Notes under the pieces: model-generated
The model's database searches: none
Seen by the model: the letters and a program-made list of their open reading frames with translations, nothing else
Told to the model about the DNA's origin: nothing
Assembly: GCF_012273895.1 (NCBI RefSeq)
Contig: NC_052102.1
Coordinates: 372,001-436,000, forward strand
DNA: 64,000 bases
Reading direction: 5' to 3'
Source: Zerene cesonia
Taxonomy: Eukaryota; Arthropoda; Insecta; Lepidoptera; Pieridae
Program-made: the position numbers and the translations under genes
Part shown: positions 60,885 to 64,000 of the stretch, one piece after another
Layout of the letters: the number at the start of each line of letters is the position of its first letter
How positions within the stretch are numbered: position 1 is the stretch's first letter

Positions 60885-61115
60885 GTTGACAACCCTGGCT
60901 AATAGAAAATGGACCCTTGCGTATTGGCCCATTGTACCCTTAGCAAACCCTCGCCCGTATTGTCTTTAGATAATCTATCCTCTTATTGACAAGTTGTTTT
61001 GGCACTTTGTATACATGGAGGTAATTCATTATTAGCTTGTATTGGTCGAAAAGTTGATAGGGCTGTCACTAAGCCGGGGCGCGATTAGCATGTTAGCGCC
61101 AGGGTCAACAACCCT
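60885..61115. promoter_or_regulatory. candidate conserved regulatory block
   Basis: Repeat-free and GC-richer. TTAGATAATCTA palindrome (GATA-type cores), 'aggtaattcattattagc', and ACCCTGGC near the start with its complement GCCAGGGT about 200 bases on. Inference from base composition and motif density only. Confidence 0.28.
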
Positions 61116-61599
61116 GATTGCTTGTATTTTTTTTTTTTTACGGACAACACAATGTATTGACGAGAATATGTGTTTATTGATAAGGCTGAAGCAATAACAG
61201 ATTCTGAAGTGTTATTACATAACACACACATTCTACAGAATGTGAAAGAATTATGTGTGATGTGCCCTGATAGTCATATAGCATAATATCTTAGACTGGA
61301 ATACTGTAACACATATATTCTGAAACAACGCGAAAAAACTATTAACTACAGAAAAGCGCATCAAAATCGTTCCTCTTGTTTAGGTAGTTAAAACAAATGG
61401 TCAGACAGTTACGTTACAGTACCGTATATTATATAGCTGTTAGTTCCAGCTTCCTACCTTAAAGCAATATGAAATTCTTGCATATTTTAACTATATTAAA
61501 CCAGTCTTTGAACGAAACGTTCAACCAACGATCTCCATTTAATCTCTGGCGGCTCACGAAAATGTTATTAAAAAATTTACAAATGTGCAATATTTTCCA

Positions 61600-61760
61600 G
61601 CCCCATAAATGCGGGAAAAACGCCGCCATGATAAAATGCTAAGCCGCGAGATTTAATCATGGCGATAATTTTACTTTCACGCTTTCGGATGTATTATTTT
61701 GTGCGCGCTCATTTCCTTAAAAGGGTTTATGGATCCCTGCGAAATGTATGCGCTTAGTTA
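61600..61760. promoter_or_regulatory. candidate conserved regulatory block with Abd-B-type sites
   Basis: CCATAAA near 61604 and TTTATGG near 61726 match the Abd-B class Hox core. CGCCATGAT (61624-61632) and ATCATGGCG (61656-61664) form an inverted repeat. Repeat-free, GC-richer DNA. Function inferred, not shown. Confidence 0.28.
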
Positions 61761-62713
61761 AACAGTAGTTTAGTGAATTATATTGAACTAGCCTGTCTTA
61801 CCTTGGATTAACTCGCGGTTATGGACCTATATTGTAAATTTTATCCACATTTAGTCTATACATCTTGTTTTAATAGATATGCAATAATTTTCTTTAGAAA
61901 CCACCAATTGTTTACATTCTAAAACTTAATTCACCCGTTATGATTATCTTATAGTATAATTTTACACTGTATTTCATTAAATAATAATCAAAAAGTGTTT
62001 TAAATGAACAAATAACTCTTTGAATTCCAATATTAAAACGACTTTTTAAATACATATGCTCCAATCAAAACAACAAAAAGCTGACACAAAATGAAACATC
62101 AACAGGCCTTTTATAAAATTTTCACATTATTATAATTACGATGTATATTTAACACGGCCATAATGCAATTTGCGCGGGAAATTGGGATCAATTATACAGA
62201 CAATACAGTCAAATGAGACGAATATTGGATGGCTGATGTCACTTTATGTGGGTCAATAAATTAGGGTTGAGCTATCAGCATTATTTAGTAACCGGGTGAT
62301 TGCGTTCTTAAATTAATTCAGTTTTAAAGGCTTATTCTAACGTGATTATGAGCGAATTCTTCTTCGAAGTCTTACTTTTTTAGTCAGATACCGACATACA
62401 AAGATATAGTGTAAAAATATGCTTATGCAGTGTTGTATATAAGTTTATAAATACATAATATAAATTCGTTGCATTAAATAGAGACAATGATTTGGTAAAA
62501 AATATCTATTCGATTGTCCAATAGGTTGAGTCAGTCGTTTTATTTATACACTTGATAAAACACTTTTTTTTAATAAAAATATAAAATCGTAATTTACCAT
62601 AAATCGTTGAATGACAAAGAGTGTTTCAGCATATTTTGTTGTCGGATGCGATGAGGCGGATTGGTTTTAGACGTTGGTTTTTAATATACTATGTTTTATA
62701 GAATATATAGCTA
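61761..62713. other. intergenic, nothing firm
   Basis: 62150-62330 is repeat-free and somewhat GC-richer ('aatttgcgcgggaaattggg', 'ggatggctgatgtcac'), possibly regulatory. No gene. Confidence 0.35.
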
Positions 62714-62927
62714 TCTAGCTATCGCTTCCAGCTTCGCCCGCGTAATCAGAGAAATGCAGTCTTAGGTTTTATTCCTATAATTCCCGTTCCTGTGGGTACT
62801 CCGGGTTAAAAACTATCGTTTGACTTATCTCGGGTCGCGAGCTATCTTAATACAAAATTGAATCCAAATCGCTGCTGTGGTTTAGGCGTAAGGAGGCAGG
62901 CAGACAGAGTTACGTTCGCATGTATAA
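62714..62927 (-). mobile_element. Helitron-like element
   Basis: In reverse: 'atgcgaacgtaactctgtctgcctgcctcc', 'aaaccacagcagcgatttgg', then 'acgcgggcgaagctgg' and an end in AGCTAGATAGC. A decayed member of the lepidopteran CTAGT-ended group. Confidence 0.65.
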
Positions 62928-64000
62928 CCAGTAGGGATGTCACAATTCAATTGTTCATGTGGAACCTAAATGTGATGTAAATAAAAGCTTCATCCCTTAA
63001 GGGTTGTCAAAAATAGTATTTGTAACGGGAACAAGATTTGATAGTGTCTCTTGTTGTCCAAAACACATCAAACGCAGCCATGTTGTGACGTCACCGGGAA
63101 CTAAAACACTATACATTTTAACATTGGCTTCGACACGTGTCAGACGTGACAACGCGTGACGGTGGGTGACACGCGTAGTGGCGGGTGACATGTGCTCATT
63201 GTTATCCCCAATAGCGGACATTTATTAAAATGGTTTCTTTTTGGTGATATTTAGCGATTTGAAATGGTTAGTTTGATTGGACTAGGGTTGTCCCAACTTA
63301 TGAATTAAATGTCCACGTGCCATGTTTATGTCATACGTAAGTAATGTGGGTAAAACAAATAATGTTGTAATTAAAGTCTGACTGTTTGTAATTAAAGTCA
63401 ATCAATTGCAATTCTTGGAAATTTACATAAAATTTGATGTGATACGCAAGGTGTTTATAATAGTAGAAAAAAAAAACTGTTACATAATAATAAAAAGTCA
63501 TGAAAATCTAGGTCAGGTAAGATCAAAATATAATACGCAAACAGTACCATAAAGTTCCACGTTTGAAAACTTCAAATTGCATACTCGACAGTACTTTCAC
63601 ATACTAAGCTATAATAATTATAATACAAGAATGCCAGCGTACAATGGTTGCACAATACTCAACCAAATCAGCTCTTTAAGTCATTGAACCAGAAGGCTTT
63701 ACTCCAGCGATGCATGTTATTTCCAATTGTCCATACACTTCAGTGCTATAGTATTTCTACTAATAATTTTAAGCGCTTTATTCGCTTAGCAGTTTGAGAT
63801 ATAATGTTTCATGATTATTATTGACTCGATTCTTGCCTTGGCTTCGCCCGGGTTGATCCGGGATGAAATAAATAAATAACGGTTTAAAAAAACGTCGTTT
63901 ATAGGATTTATAGTGTCTTACTTGCTCTTAAACAGAGACGTAAGGCAAATATTTAACTTGGCGATCGTAATTTGGAAAATACGGTAAGCTCATGAAATTA
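62928..64000. other. intergenic with GTGAC-rich block and a CRE-like site
   Basis: TGACGTCA at 63086-63093. 63125-63190 repeats GTGAC/GTCAC-type units (cgacacgtgtcagacgtgac, acgcgtgacggtgggtgac). A 74-codon - strand frame covers this block without a domain. 63825-63870 has a short Helitron end (gccttggcttcgcccggg). Confidence 0.4.

Noticed and set aside
62997..63221. 74-codon - strand frame with balanced composition
   Set aside because: No domain or splice sites, and it spans the GTGAC-rich repetitive block and the TGACGTCACAACATGG repeat-like motif.

Overview
The window is eukaryotic, AT-rich and almost entirely non-coding. It most likely comes from a lepidopteran (butterfly or moth) nuclear genome. 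The basis is the repeat content: many short non-autonomous Helitrons that begin TCYWACTAATATTATAAA and end CTAGT, with the internal 'not-quite-palindromic' ACCGATT / AAATTTCATTG segments typical of lepidopteran genomes; tRNA-headed SINEs ending in GATGATGAT runs; and a second SINE family with a CATGGGCGGTGG...CATAAAA tail. The species cannot be fixed from this sequence. There is no bacterial-type gene density, no rRNA, no convincing tRNA gene and no CRISPR array. One assembly gap of exactly 1000 N lies at 47216-48215.

Only one protein-coding gene is well supported: a two-exon secreted Kunitz/BPTI-domain protein on the + strand (exon 37327-37384, exon 38639-39039). The first exon encodes a signal peptide, the intron is phase 1, and the join reads exactly in frame to a 152-residue product with all six Kunitz cysteines at family spacing. 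It has a Gly at the position of the inhibitory P1 residue and an unusual acidic, Ala/Thr-rich tail. A possible untranslated leader exon lies at about 35490-35670. A second, unrecognised coding exon may lie at 53837-54010. Next to the gap (48232-48633, - strand) is a broken open frame resembling the FP25K-like domain of insect non-LTR retrotransposon ORF1 proteins.

Layout: 1-17.8 kb is repeat-dense intergenic DNA (SINEs at 1.4, 2.7, 6.2, 7.7, 13.5 kb; Helitrons at 0.6, 2.9, 5.6, 9.3, 12.4, 13.7, 14.4, 17.8 kb). 18-25.6 kb is mostly unique AT-rich sequence with a 111-bp (AT)n run. 25.6-35.2 kb has further SINEs and Helitrons. 35.3-39.5 kb holds the Kunitz gene, with a Helitron in its intron and another just downstream. 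40-51.3 kb is repeat-rich, with the gap and the transposon-derived frame. 51.3-64 kb is mainly unique sequence with several GC-richer, homeodomain-site-containing blocks that look like candidate conserved regulatory DNA.

The most interesting unexplained structures are three short perfect inverted repeats outside known elements (25-bp arms/5-nt loop at 785-839; 22/10 at 49587-49640; 15/5 at 33542-33576), a 19-bp perfect hairpin built into one SINE lineage, and recurrent TGACGTCA palindromes, two of them in a shared TGACGTCACAA(A/C)ATGGC context. I did not find clear evidence for a new multi-gene system.
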